Part shown: piece by piece, positions 1 to 7,528 of the stretch
Numbering within the stretch: position 1 is the first letter of the stretch
Layout of the letters: every line of letters starts with the position of its first letter
Assembly (NCBI RefSeq): GCF_000231055.2
Contig: NZ_CM001466.1
Location: 3,090,886 to 3,137,071, forward strand
From: Saccharomonospora azurea NA-128
Lineage (GTDB): Bacteria > Actinomycetota > Actinomycetes > Mycobacteriales > Pseudonocardiaceae
Direction of reading: 5' to 3'
Length of the DNA: 46,186 nucleotides
Position numbers and translations under genes: made by a program
Notes under the pieces: generated by a model
The model's database searches: none
What the model was told of the DNA's origin: nothing
Seen by the model: only the letters and a program-made list of their open reading frames with translations

Positions 1-1550
1 TCATCGCGAAGGCCTCGCAGCAGCCGCCGATCCTGACGCTGACCGTGGCCGTGGTGGGTGTGCGCACGTTCGGTCTCGCGCGTGCGGGCCTGCGCTACCT
101 CGAACGGCTGGTCACTCACGACGGGGCGTTCCGCGTGGCCGCGCGCCTGCGGGAGCGGTTGTGGCGGTCGCTGGTGCGGCTCGGCCCGGCCCGCATGCGG
201 GCGCGGCACGGCGAGAGCCTGGGTGAGCTAGTGGACGACGTGGACACCGTGCGCGACCTGCTGCCCAGAGCGGTGACGCCGTTCGGCGTGGTCACGATCG
301 TCGCGCTGGGGGCCATCGCGGTGCAGGCGGCCGTGCTGCCCGAGGCGGGGTGGGCCCTGGCCGCCGCCGTGCTGGTGGCGGGCGTGGGCGCGCCGGCGCT
401 GGCCGTCCTGCTCGACCGGCGGGGGACCGGGACCCTGACGGACGGCCGCCGGGACGTGGCCGCCGGGGTGCTCGGGTGGTTCGAGGGTGCGGGGGAGCTT
501 GTCGGGTTGGGGGCACACGGGGCACACGGGGCGGAGCTGGCCGAGCGTGACGGCGCGCTGGCCGCGCTCGAACGCAGGCAGGCGTGGGGCGAGGGCGCCG
601 CCGACGCGGTCGTGACGGTGGCGACCGGGCTCGCGGCCGTCGCCGGGGTAGTGCTGGCCGCCGACGCTATCGGTGCGGGAACACTGAACCCCGTGCTCGC
701 GCCCGTGCTCGCGTTGGTCCCGCTCGCCCTGGCCGAGGCGCTGGCGATGCTGCCGCCCGCCGCGCAGCACTGGGAGGCGCTGCGCCGAGCGCGGAAGCGA
801 CTCGCGACCACGCTCGACGCGGCCCCGCACAAGCTGCCGGACGAGCAAACGGACGAAGAACGTCCCCTCGGCACGGTCGAGCGGGTGGACGGCGGTGCGG
901 TGCGGCTGCGGTCCGTGGACGTGCGCTGGCCCGGCGCCGCGACACCGGTGCTGCGGGACGTCGACCTGGACGTGGAACCCGGAGCGCACGTCGCGGTGGT
1001 CGGGCCGTCCGGCGCGGGCAAGTCGTCGCTGTTGGCCGTCGTGCTCGGGTTCCTCCGCCCGGAACACGGCCGCGCCGTCGTTCCGCAACGCGTGGCCTGG
1101 GCGCCCCAGGAGCCGCAGCTCGTGTCCACCACGGTCGCAGAGAACCTCCGCCTGGCCGACCCACACGCCGACGACGACCGCCTGCGGGAGGCGTTGATCA
1201 CCGCGGGCCTCGCCGAGCTCGGCCTCGACGTCGTGCTCGGGGACGCCGGTCGTGGCCTGTCCGGGGGACAGGCGCACCGGGTGGCCCTCGCCCGTGCGGT
1301 GCTCGCCGCGGCCGACAGCGACGTGGTGCTGCTCGACGAGCCCACCGCGCACCTGGACGAGCAGACGGCCCGGACGGTGCTGGCGAACCTGCGCACCGCG
1401 CTGGCGGGGCGCACCGTGCTGCACGTGACCCACCGCCCCGAGGAGGCCGCCGACGCCGACGTGGTGTGGGAGGTCGCCGACGGCCGCGTCCGTGTCCACG
1501 GTGTCCGACGGGACATCGGCCCCAGGATGAGAGCGGGTGATCGGACATAA
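1..1550 (+). CDS. cydC: Thiol reductant ABC exporter, CydC subunit (5' truncated by window edge)
   Basis: Half-transporter of the CydDC heterodimer, an inner-membrane ABC exporter of glutathione/cysteine-type thiols needed to assemble cytochrome bd oxidase. The frame is open from base 3 without a start, so the N-terminus lies outside the window. The visible part begins in the transmembrane domain, with the family stretch GVRTFGLARAGLRYLERLVT near bases 57-116, followed by hydrophobic helices. The nucleotide-binding domain is complete: Walker A GPSGAGKSS at about bases 1003-1029, signature LSGGQ at about 1258-1272, Walker B VVLLDEP at about 1324-1344 and the switch His in HVTHRP. The stop TAA at 1548-1550 overlaps a likely -10 box of the next gene. 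Position as the second half of a cydDC pair is inferred from family gene order. Confidence 0.9.
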   Translation, partial: IAKASQQPPILTLTVAVVGVRTFGLARAGLRYLERLVTHDGAFRVAARLRERLWRSLVRLGPARMRARHGESLGELVDDVDTVRDLLPRAVTPFGVVTIVALGAIAVQAAVLPEAGWALAAAVLVAGVGAPALAVLLDRRGTGTLTDGRRDVAAGVLGWFEGAGELVGLGAHGAHGAELAERDGALAALERRQAWGEGAADAVVTVATGLAAVAGVVLAADAIGAGTLNPVLAPVLALVPLALAEALAMLPPAAQHWEALRRARKRLATTLDAAPHKLPDEQTDEERPLGTVERVDGGAVRLRSVDVRWPGAATPVLRDVDLDVEPGAHVAVVGPSGAGKSSLLAVVLGFLRPEHGRAVVPQRVAWAPQEPQLVSTTVAENLRLADPHADDDRLREALITAGLAELGLDVVLGDAGRGLSGGQAHRVALARAVLAAADSDVVLLDEPTAHLDEQTARTVLANLRTALAGRTVLHVTHRPEEAADADVVWEVADGRVRVHGVRRDIGPRMRAGDRT

Positions 1551-1564
1551 ACTGGGCCTTGCTC

Positions 1565-2710
1565 ATGGAACCGAATCTGGCTGCGCGGGCTCTGGCTGCG
1601 GCGACCGAGATCACGGCGTCGGCGTTGTCCGACGTCGATCCGGGCACGGTGCTGGGTACGGTCGTGCGGCACTCCGCCGAACTCGCCGACGCCGACCTCG
1701 GGTTGGTGATGGTGCGCTCCGACGACGGCAGCGTCACGGTCGAGTCGGCGTACGGCGCCGACCACCGGGACCTGCTCGGTGTCGTGCTGCCCGCCGAGTC
1801 GGCCGCGGGACGGGTGGCGGCCGGTGGCGAGACCGTCGTCACCGACGACGTGACGAGCGACCCTCGCACCTCCCGGTTCGTTCCCGACGTCCTGCACTCC
1901 TACGGGCCGTTCGCGGCCGCGTCCTTCGGGCAGGGCGGGCGGCTGCTCGGCGCGCTCACCGTCTACCGGGAGAAGGGCGCGGAGCCGTTCGCGCCGGAGA
2001 CCATCGAGGTCCTCACGGCGTTCGCGGGACAGGCGGGGGTCGTGCTCGCCCTCGCCGAAGGCGCCAACGCCCGGCACCGCCTCACGCTGTACGAGGAGCG
2101 CGAACGCATAGCGCGCGAGTTGCACGACGTCATCGTGCAGCGGCTGTACGCGGCGGGCATGCAGCTCGACCGGGTGCGACGCCGGATGCGGTGGCGGTTC
2201 GCGCAGGCCGACGGCGCGCGGCTCGGCGAGGCGATCGACCAGCTCGACGCCACCATCGAGGAGATCCGCGGCACGGTGCGCGAGCTGCGCACCACCGAGA
2301 TCGAGCCGAGGGAGCCGGTCGCGAAGGAGACCGACCTCGCGGAGTCCGCGCGTGGCGAGGTGCGCATCGCGGGCGAGCTGCTCGGCTACCCGCCCACGCT
2401 GGAGCTGTCGGGTGAGCTGGCCGACATCCCCGCCGAGCGCGCCGACCACGTCCGCGCGGCCCTGCGCGAGGCGCTGTCCAACGTGGTCCGGCACTCGGGC
2501 GCGAGCGAGGTGCGCGTGACGTTGCACCGCGACGACGCCGGTGTGCGACTGCGGGTGCGCGACAACGGGTGCGGTGTGCCGCGTGACGTCGCCAAGCGCG
2601 GGTTGCGCCACCTCGCCGAACGCGCCGAGGGCGCGGGCGGGACGTTCTCCGTGAACTCCTCGCCCAGCATGGGCACGCTGGTGGCGTTCGACCTCCCGCT
2701 GCGGTCCTGA
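1565..2710 (+). CDS. GAF-domain sensor histidine kinase, DevS/NarX-like (HisKA_3)
   Basis: Two-component sensor kinase of 381 residues with no membrane segment, so probably cytoplasmic. A single GAF domain covers about residues 25-165. The HisKA_3 dimerisation helix has the phospho-acceptor His187 in ERERIARELHDVI, and the HATPase_c domain has N-box REALSNVVRH (301-310) and G1 box DNGCGVP (333-339). Mycobacterial DevS has two GAF domains and a haem-binding one; only one GAF is visible here and no haem ligand can be assigned, so the signal is unknown. A TAAACT box at 1548-1553 lies just upstream. ATG 1565 is chosen over the in-frame TTG at 1559. It is convergent with the devR-like gene, its probable partner, and sits beside cydC, which fits a redox or oxygen role (inference). 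Confidence 0.88.
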   Translation: MEPNLAARALAAATEITASALSDVDPGTVLGTVVRHSAELADADLGLVMVRSDDGSVTVESAYGADHRDLLGVVLPAESAAGRVAAGGETVVTDDVTSDPRTSRFVPDVLHSYGPFAAASFGQGGRLLGALTVYREKGAEPFAPETIEVLTAFAGQAGVVLALAEGANARHRLTLYEERERIARELHDVIVQRLYAAGMQLDRVRRRMRWRFAQADGARLGEAIDQLDATIEEIRGTVRELRTTEIEPREPVAKETDLAESARGEVRIAGELLGYPPTLELSGELADIPAERADHVRAALREALSNVVRHSGASEVRVTLHRDDAGVRLRVRDNGCGVPRDVAKRGLRHLAERAEGAGGTFSVNSSPSMGTLVAFDLPLRS

Positions 2711-2739
2711 CCGCCCGGCGTCGGTACGGTCAGCGCCGT

Positions 2740-3387
2740 TCAGCGCTGCGGGCGGCCACCGTAGCGGGCCACCCACGCGGCGGCCTGCGTGCGCCGCTGC
2801 ATGCCCAGCTTGGCCAGCAGTGACGTCACGTAGTTCTTCACGGTCTTCTCGGCGAGGAAGAGCTGCTCGGCGATCTCGCGGTTCGACAGCCCCTGCCCGA
2901 TCAGTTCGAGAACGCTGCGCTCCCGTTCGCTGAGCGCCGCCATCGGATCGCGCTGCACCGGGTTGCGCATCTTGTCGAGCAACCGGGCGGTGGTGAGCGG
3001 GTCGAGCAGGGAACGCCCGGCCGCGACCTCCCGCACGGCGTTCACCACGTCCTGCCCGCGCACCTGCTTGAGCAGGTAACCCGAGGCGCCCGCCATGATG
3101 GCGCCGACCATGGCCTCTTCGTCGTCGAACGCGGTGAGCACGAGGCACCGCGGCCCGCCGGGGCGCGACCGCAGCTCGCGGCAGAGCGCGATGCCGTCGG
3201 TCTCGTTCTCGCCGAGCCGGACGTCCACCACGGCCACGTCGGGTTCGAGGTGCATGGCCACGGCCAGCGCCTCGTCGGCGCTTCCGGCCTCGGCGACCAC
3301 CTCGATGTCGGGCTCGTCGCTCAGCAGCTCCTTCAACCCGCGACGGACGACCTCGTGGTCGTCGACGAGGAGCACCTCGATCGCCAT
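2740..3387 (-). CDS. devR: NarL/LuxR-family response regulator, DevR/DosR-like
   Basis: DNA-binding response regulator of 215 residues, the length of M. tuberculosis DosR (217). The receiver domain has the acidic pair Asp9/Asp10, phospho-acceptor Asp55 in VVDVRL, Thr85 and Lys107 (GYLLKQ). The C-terminal LuxR helix-turn-helix (about 150-213) contains LSERERSVLELIGQGLSNRE and FLAEKTVKNYV, the latter matching the DosR recognition helix almost exactly. In mycobacteria DosR induces the hypoxia/NO dormancy regulon; the same role here is inferred from similarity and from the neighbouring kinase and cydC. The ATG at 3387 is 7 nt from a TACGCT box, so the mRNA is probably leaderless. Only 29 bases separate its stop from the convergent kinase. 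Confidence 0.9.
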   Translation of the reverse strand: MAIEVLLVDDHEVVRRGLKELLSDEPDIEVVAEAGSADEALAVAMHLEPDVAVVDVRLGENETDGIALCRELRSRPGGPRCLVLTAFDDEEAMVGAIMAGASGYLLKQVRGQDVVNAVREVAAGRSLLDPLTTARLLDKMRNPVQRDPMAALSERERSVLELIGQGLSNREIAEQLFLAEKTVKNYVTSLLAKLGMQRRTQAAAWVARYGGRPQR

Positions 3388-3394
3388 GCCGTCG

Positions 3395-3400
3395 AGCGTA
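3395..3400 (-). promoter_or_regulatory. Putative -10 box of devR-like gene (leaderless)
   Basis: TACGCT on the minus strand, then 7 nt, then the ATG at 3387. This spacing places the transcription start on or next to the start codon. No convincing -35 is visible, as is usual for actinobacterial promoters. Confidence 0.5.
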
Positions 3401-3420
3401 GTCGTCGGCCGGGGGCGACC

Positions 3421-3714
3421 TCAGCCGAACCGTACGCCCGCGGCTTCGCCCTCGATGCTCACGAGGAAGTCGGTGACCGGGGGCTCCCCCGTGCCGGGGT
3501 CGAGCACGAGCCCCGCCGCGTTGATCGCCTGGTCCGCGTCGTGGAGCGCGTCGTCGTCGCCCCGGTCGGTGGCGCTGTTCAGGGCGTCGAAGAGTGGGGC
3601 GAACTCCGGCCACGCTGGGCCGGGTTCGAAGCGGCAGGCGTGCCAGAACATGTCGGAGCCCTCGTAGGTGAGTGTCCCGACGAGCCGCTCTCCTTTGCGA
3701 AGTTCCCAGCGCAC
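3421..3714 (-). CDS. Small hypothetical protein (97 aa)
   Basis: Unrecognised soluble protein of 97 residues beginning VRWELRKGERLVGTL. The GTG at 3714 is preferred because AAGGGAGA lies 8 nt upstream; the longer open frame to 3873 lacks such a site and reads into low-quality sequence. The content is mixed alpha/beta with several Trp, Phe and acidic residues and no signal peptide or membrane segment. A possible -10 TACGCT lies at 3747-3752 on the same strand. It is divergent from the SF1 NTPase gene and transcribed towards devR, with 33 bases between. No function can be proposed. Confidence 0.65.
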   Translation of the reverse strand: MRWELRKGERLVGTLTYEGSDMFWHACRFEPGPAWPEFAPLFDALNSATDRGDDDALHDADQAINAAGLVLDPGTGEPPVTDFLVSIEGEAAGVRFG

Positions 3715-3871
3715 GGTCGCCGTCTCCCTTGGTCGGTGTTCTCGCGAGCGTAGGCGCCCGACCCCACTCCGCACGGTCACGCACCCGGATGCAGAGCGTA
3801 ACCCGCAGGGATTACTCGAAGCGCTGGTCAGGCGTGCCCTTGGTTTACTCGGCTGGACCGAAAGGGGTGGC

Positions 3872-6124
3872 ATGACCGAATGGCGTCAAGAGGCCGCCAG
3901 CGCGGTCGAGGCCGAGCTCGAACACGCGCGACGGGCCGTGGAGTGGAACGTGCTGGGTCCGCTGCGGCGGACCGGCGAGGGCGACGTCCTGGTCGACCTT
4001 CGAGGGCGTCGGGTTCAGCCGTGGAACGATGTCCGCCTCGCCGGTGCGGACGGTCCCCGGCAGGGCACGGCGGTGCCGGTGAGCACGGAGTTCTCGCGGG
4101 GCGTGCTGTGGTTGCACGACGTCGGCCCGCTGCCGCCGGAGTGCGATCGAGCGTGGGCGCGTGAGTGCACCCGCACGCACGTCCTGTCCAGGCTCGCGCG
4201 GGGTCTGCGGCAGGTGGGTGACGCGCCGTTGGCCGACCGGCTCGCCGAGGGACGGCTCGACCCGGCGGGCGACGACGCCTACTCGACGTGCTTCGTGCCT
4301 GGTCTGCACCTGGTGTGGGGCCCTCCCGGCAGTGGGAAGTCGAACGTCGCCGCGCGGGCCGCCGCGAAGCTGGCCCGGCACGGTAAGCGCGTGCTGCTGG
4401 TCACCGAGGAGGCCCTCGCCGCGCGGGCATCGCTGGACGCCGTCGACGACGAGCGCCTCCCCCTTCAGCAGGATCTCGCGATGCTGTCCGAGGTCGAGGC
4501 CGAGCTCGTCCGGCTCGACGAGGAGCTCGCCGACTACGACCACGAGGCGTTCCTCGCCGCCGAGCGGCGCATCGAGAACGCGCAGCGCGTCGCCGTGCTG
4601 GAAGATGAGTTCGCCGAACTGCGCAGGCAGCACGGGGAGCTCGCGCGGGATGCCGCCGAGGCGACGGAGGCCGTGCGACGCGTTGAGCGCTCGCGCGACA
4701 GGGTGGCCGGCGAGCACGCGCGCCGAGCCGAGGCCCGGGTACTCACCCAGCAGCTGGAGAGGGTCGAGCAACGCCTCGACGAGCTGCGCGACCGAATCCG
4801 CAACCGCAGCCTGCTCTTCCGCGGACGGAAGACCGACCGGCACGAGCTGCGGGCGGCGGAGGAGGAGCGGCGCGGGCTCGTCGCGCGCATCGACGACTGC
4901 CGGCGGCGCGTGAACACCGTGTCCGACGACATCAGGGAGCTCGACGCCGAGCTGGAGCGCCTTGCACAAAACGCGAGTGTGGTCGAACGCGCCGAGGCGG
5001 ACGCGAGGGCGAAGCTCGACCTGGTGCGCGACGAGCTGATGCGGCTCTCTTCGGCCGGGATCGGCGACGAGGCCGACCACCGCTACTACGCCGACTGCCT
5101 CGCCCGCGCGTTCCCGCGGCGCCATGCCGACCGCGAGGCGCTGCGGGAACGGGGCCGTCACCGATCCGCGCTGCGGGGCCGGTTCCAGGAGCGCCTGTGG
5201 TGGATCGGGGAACGTGGACACGAGCGCCGGTGTGCGGAGGAGGCGCGATCGTGGACCTCGGAGCGCGTCGTCGTCACGACGCTGGCGGGGCTTCCCGCCA
5301 CCCAGGGCGCGTTCGACGTGGTCCTCGTCGACGACGCCGGGTCGGCGCGGCTGTGCGACGTGCTGCTGGCCGTGGCGCAGGCCCGCGAGACGGCCGTGGT
5401 GTTCGGCGATCTCGCCCAGCCGTGGCCGCAGGTGTCTCCTCCTGCGTTGGAGGAGCGGCCCGAGGTCGCGCAGTGGATTTTGTCCACGCCGTTCAGCCAG
5501 TGCGGCATCCTCACGCCGTCCGACGCGCACGCCCACCCCGGTTGTGCCGTGTTGACCCGGCAGTACCGGGTCGGGCCCGCGGTGCAGGCGATCGCCGACA
5601 ACATCGGGTACTCCGCGCTGTCGTGCGCCCAGGACCGGCACACGGAGGTGGTCCTGCTCGACACGGCCGGCGCACCGGTGGAGCGTGCGGCGCTGGTGCA
5701 GCTGATCTCCGAGGACGGTGGGGCGGTGCTCGTGCCGTCGGCCGAGGCGGTCGAGCAGTGGCGGGCCGTCCTGCACGACACGTTCACCGTCGACGTGGGG
5801 ACGGCGACGACGGTCACCGGGCACGAGTTCGGCACGGTGGTCCTCGACCTCACCACCGACGATTGGCACGACCGGGTGCGCTCGTTCATCTCCGGCATCG
5901 CCCGGGCCAGGGACGTGCTGTACCTGGTGGCGGACCTCGGCGCGGTCCGTACCGCCCCGACGGGCACGCCGCTCGGCGCGGTGAACGCCCTGCACGCACA
6001 GGGTGGGCTCGTGGTGCGGCGCCTCGGCGAGGTGCTGATTCCGCAGCAGAGGCAACAGTCCGCCACCGATTGGGCCCTGACCGTGATCAACCAGTCCACG
6101 CCGGATGGCACGATAGCCGGGTGA
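3872..6124 (+). CDS. UPF1-like SF1 helicase/NTPase with internal coiled coil
   Basis: Predicted P-loop NTPase of 750 residues resembling DNA2/NAM7 (UPF1-like) superfamily 1 helicases. Walker A is GPPGSGKS (150-157). Motif II reads VLVDDAGS (484-491), motif III-like FGDLAQPWP (511-519), motif IV-like LTRQYRVGP (561-569), motif V-like TVTGHEFGTVVLD (647-659) and motif VI-like GIARARDVLYLV (675-686). A Glu/Arg/Leu-rich coiled coil of about 190 residues (205-395) is inserted between Walker A and motif II. Motif II has Asp-Asp where helicases usually have Asp-Glu, and motif V lacks the usual Gln, so unwinding activity is uncertain. No nuclease domain is visible. ATG 3872 has AAAGGGG 6 nt upstream. 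The stop overlaps the next start (GTGA), so the two are translationally coupled. Exact function unknown. Confidence 0.8.
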   Translation: MTEWRQEAASAVEAELEHARRAVEWNVLGPLRRTGEGDVLVDLRGRRVQPWNDVRLAGADGPRQGTAVPVSTEFSRGVLWLHDVGPLPPECDRAWARECTRTHVLSRLARGLRQVGDAPLADRLAEGRLDPAGDDAYSTCFVPGLHLVWGPPGSGKSNVAARAAAKLARHGKRVLLVTEEALAARASLDAVDDERLPLQQDLAMLSEVEAELVRLDEELADYDHEAFLAAERRIENAQRVAVLEDEFAELRRQHGELARDAAEATEAVRRVERSRDRVAGEHARRAEARVLTQQLERVEQRLDELRDRIRNRSLLFRGRKTDRHELRAAEEERRGLVARIDDCRRRVNTVSDDIRELDAELERLAQNASVVERAEADARAKLDLVRDELMRLSSAGIGDEADHRYYADCLARAFPRRHADREALRERGRHRSALRGRFQERLWWIGERGHERRCAEEARSWTSERVVVTTLAGLPATQGAFDVVLVDDAGSARLCDVLLAVAQARETAVVFGDLAQPWPQVSPPALEERPEVAQWILSTPFSQCGILTPSDAHAHPGCAVLTRQYRVGPAVQAIADNIGYSALSCAQDRHTEVVLLDTAGAPVERAALVQLISEDGGAVLVPSAEAVEQWRAVLHDTFTVDVGTATTVTGHEFGTVVLDLTTDDWHDRVRSFISGIARARDVLYLVADLGAVRTAPTGTPLGAVNALHAQGGLVVRRLGEVLIPQQRQQSATDWALTVINQSTPDGTIAG

Positions 6125-7269
6125 GTCGTCGATCGGACCTGCGCGCGTTCCTCCTCACTCTGGACGTCGAGACGCTCGTGGACGTCCTCTGTGAGCAGGC
6201 CGATCGGGATGAGGAGCTGAGGCGACGGCTGAGCACGCTTCGGGAGACGGAGGAACCCACCCGTGCCGTGCTCGACGACGGTGCCGCCCAGGCGGACGGC
6301 GTGCAGTTCGACTCGGTGCTCGACACGGTCGCCCGGCTGCTCGACGCCGGGACGTCCGCCGATGTCACCTCGCTGGCGCGCAGGACGGCCGACCGTCTCG
6401 CGGCGGCCGTGCGGGACGGCGAGGATCCCTCGCCGCACCTCACCGAGCAGCTCGGACGCGCGGTGTCGCTCTACGCGCGAGCCTGCACCGCCCACCCACC
6501 GCCCGCCACGGAACTCGCCGAGTGGATCGTCCGACTCGCCTTCGAGCGCCCGGACCGGTGCGAGGTGCGGCTCGCCGACTTCGCCGAAGCGCTCGGTGCC
6601 GACGGGATCGCCCAGGTCAGGGCGGCCGTGGACGCGGTCCTCGCCGACTCTCCCGTGGACGACGAGGACGGCGGCGATCCGATGCGCATGCGCGTCGCCC
6701 GCGCTCTGCGGCTGGAGATCGCCGAGATCACCTCGGACGTCGACACGGTGGTGAGCCTGCTGTCGGAGGAGCTGCCCCGGCTCGACGTCAGCCTGCGCAT
6801 CGTGCGCGTGCTCAGGGCGGCGGGACGGCACTCGGAGGCCATCGCGCACGCGGCGAAGGCGCTGGGCAACGGCGCGGCGAGCCGCACCGAGACCGCGGGT
6901 GGAGTGGTCGAGGCGCTCGAACGCGTGCGAACGCGGCAGTCGCCTGTGGACACCTCCGACGTCGAGGCGCTACTGCGCGGCAACCGGTTCGACGAGGCGT
7001 GGAAGGCCGCGGCGGGACACGAACCTTCCGATCTGATCCCGCTCTACCGCGAATGCGTGGAACGGCTCATCGAGTCCCGGAACTCGCAGTGTTACGAACG
7101 TGCGGCCGGCCAACTGCGGAGGTTGCGGTTGCTGTACCGGCGTGCGGGCGCGTCCGCGGAGTTCTCCGCCTACCTGGCCGAGTTGCTCGCCCGCCACAAG
7201 CGCAAGACACGGTTGCGCGACGAACTCCGCAAGGCCCGCGTCGCCCTGCCCAAGGTGCTCGCCGGCTGA
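6121..7269 (+). CDS. Helical-repeat protein, DUF6880/SWIM-protein C-terminal-like
   Basis: Soluble, largely alpha-helical protein of 382 residues. The N-terminal motif (LRAFLLTLDVETLVDVLCEQ, then ADRDEELRRRL) and C-terminal motif (EFSAYLAELLARHKRKTRL) resemble the region following the zinc finger in SWIM-domain proteins (DUF6880-type), where a YLAxLxxxHKRK ending is typical. The SWIM CxCx(n)CxH finger itself is absent, so this is a stand-alone version. GTG 6121 overlaps the TGA of the NTPase by 4 bases, implying coupled translation and probably a shared complex or pathway. Helical repeats suggest protein-protein binding. The family assignment is from memory of motif shape and is moderate; the function is not known. 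Confidence 0.72.
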   Translation: MSRRSDLRAFLLTLDVETLVDVLCEQADRDEELRRRLSTLRETEEPTRAVLDDGAAQADGVQFDSVLDTVARLLDAGTSADVTSLARRTADRLAAAVRDGEDPSPHLTEQLGRAVSLYARACTAHPPPATELAEWIVRLAFERPDRCEVRLADFAEALGADGIAQVRAAVDAVLADSPVDDEDGGDPMRMRVARALRLEIAEITSDVDTVVSLLSEELPRLDVSLRIVRVLRAAGRHSEAIAHAAKALGNGAASRTETAGGVVEALERVRTRQSPVDTSDVEALLRGNRFDEAWKAAAGHEPSDLIPLYRECVERLIESRNSQCYERAAGQLRRLRLLYRRAGASAEFSAYLAELLARHKRKTRLRDELRKARVALPKVLAG

Positions 7270-7270
7270 G

Positions 7271-7414
7271 TCACCGGGTGGGCGTCTCCGAGGACGGAGT
7301 CGAGCGCCGACGCCGCGTGTCGTGGACGTCCAGCGCCATCGGGCCGACGGCCATCACCGACAGCACGGCCACGCCCAGCATCCCGCCTACCCAGGTCATA
7401 ATGTCCGCCATCAT
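7271..7414 (-). CDS. Small membrane peptide (47 aa)
   Basis: Short open frame with a hydrophobic segment of about 20 residues (TWVGGMLGVAVLSVMAVGPM) after a MMADIM start and an Arg-rich tail (HDTRRRRS), so probably a single-pass membrane peptide with a cytosolic basic end. AGGGGG lies about 8 nt before the ATG at 7414. Its stop abuts, on the opposite strand, the stop of the helical-repeat gene (one base between), and it lies downstream of nothing on its own strand within 110 bases except the AfsR-like gene, which ends there. Coding status rests on the ribosome site and the coherent hydrophobic profile. Confidence 0.55.
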   Translation of the reverse strand: MMADIMTWVGGMLGVAVLSVMAVGPMALDVHDTRRRRSTPSSETPTR

Positions 7415-7528
7415 CGTGGTCGCCCCCTGCCGAACCGGTGTGTCGTCTCCTGTCCAGGGTCGGGCGTGGAGGTGTGCGCGGGTATCGGCCAGATGGTTGG
7501 TGCTTGTGGCCTCCTTCGGCCGATCGAC

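Noticed and set aside
2731-2748. CAGCGC/GCGCTG hairpin at the devR stop codon as a terminator
   Set aside because: Only 6-bp arms with a 6-nt loop and it is partly inside coding sequence; too weak to list.
116-3784. Very long minus-strand open frame (over 1,200 codons) across cydC, the kinase and devR
   Set aside because: It is antisense to or in another frame of clearly conserved genes and reads as Arg/Pro/Ser-rich sequence, an artefact of high GC.
3845-6055. Minus-strand open frame opposite the SF1 NTPase
   Set aside because: Arg/His/Pro-rich shadow of a gene with clear motifs on the plus strand.
7471-7528. TCGGCC/GGCCGA arms after the AfsR-like gene as a terminator
   Set aside because: The loop is too long and the arms too short.
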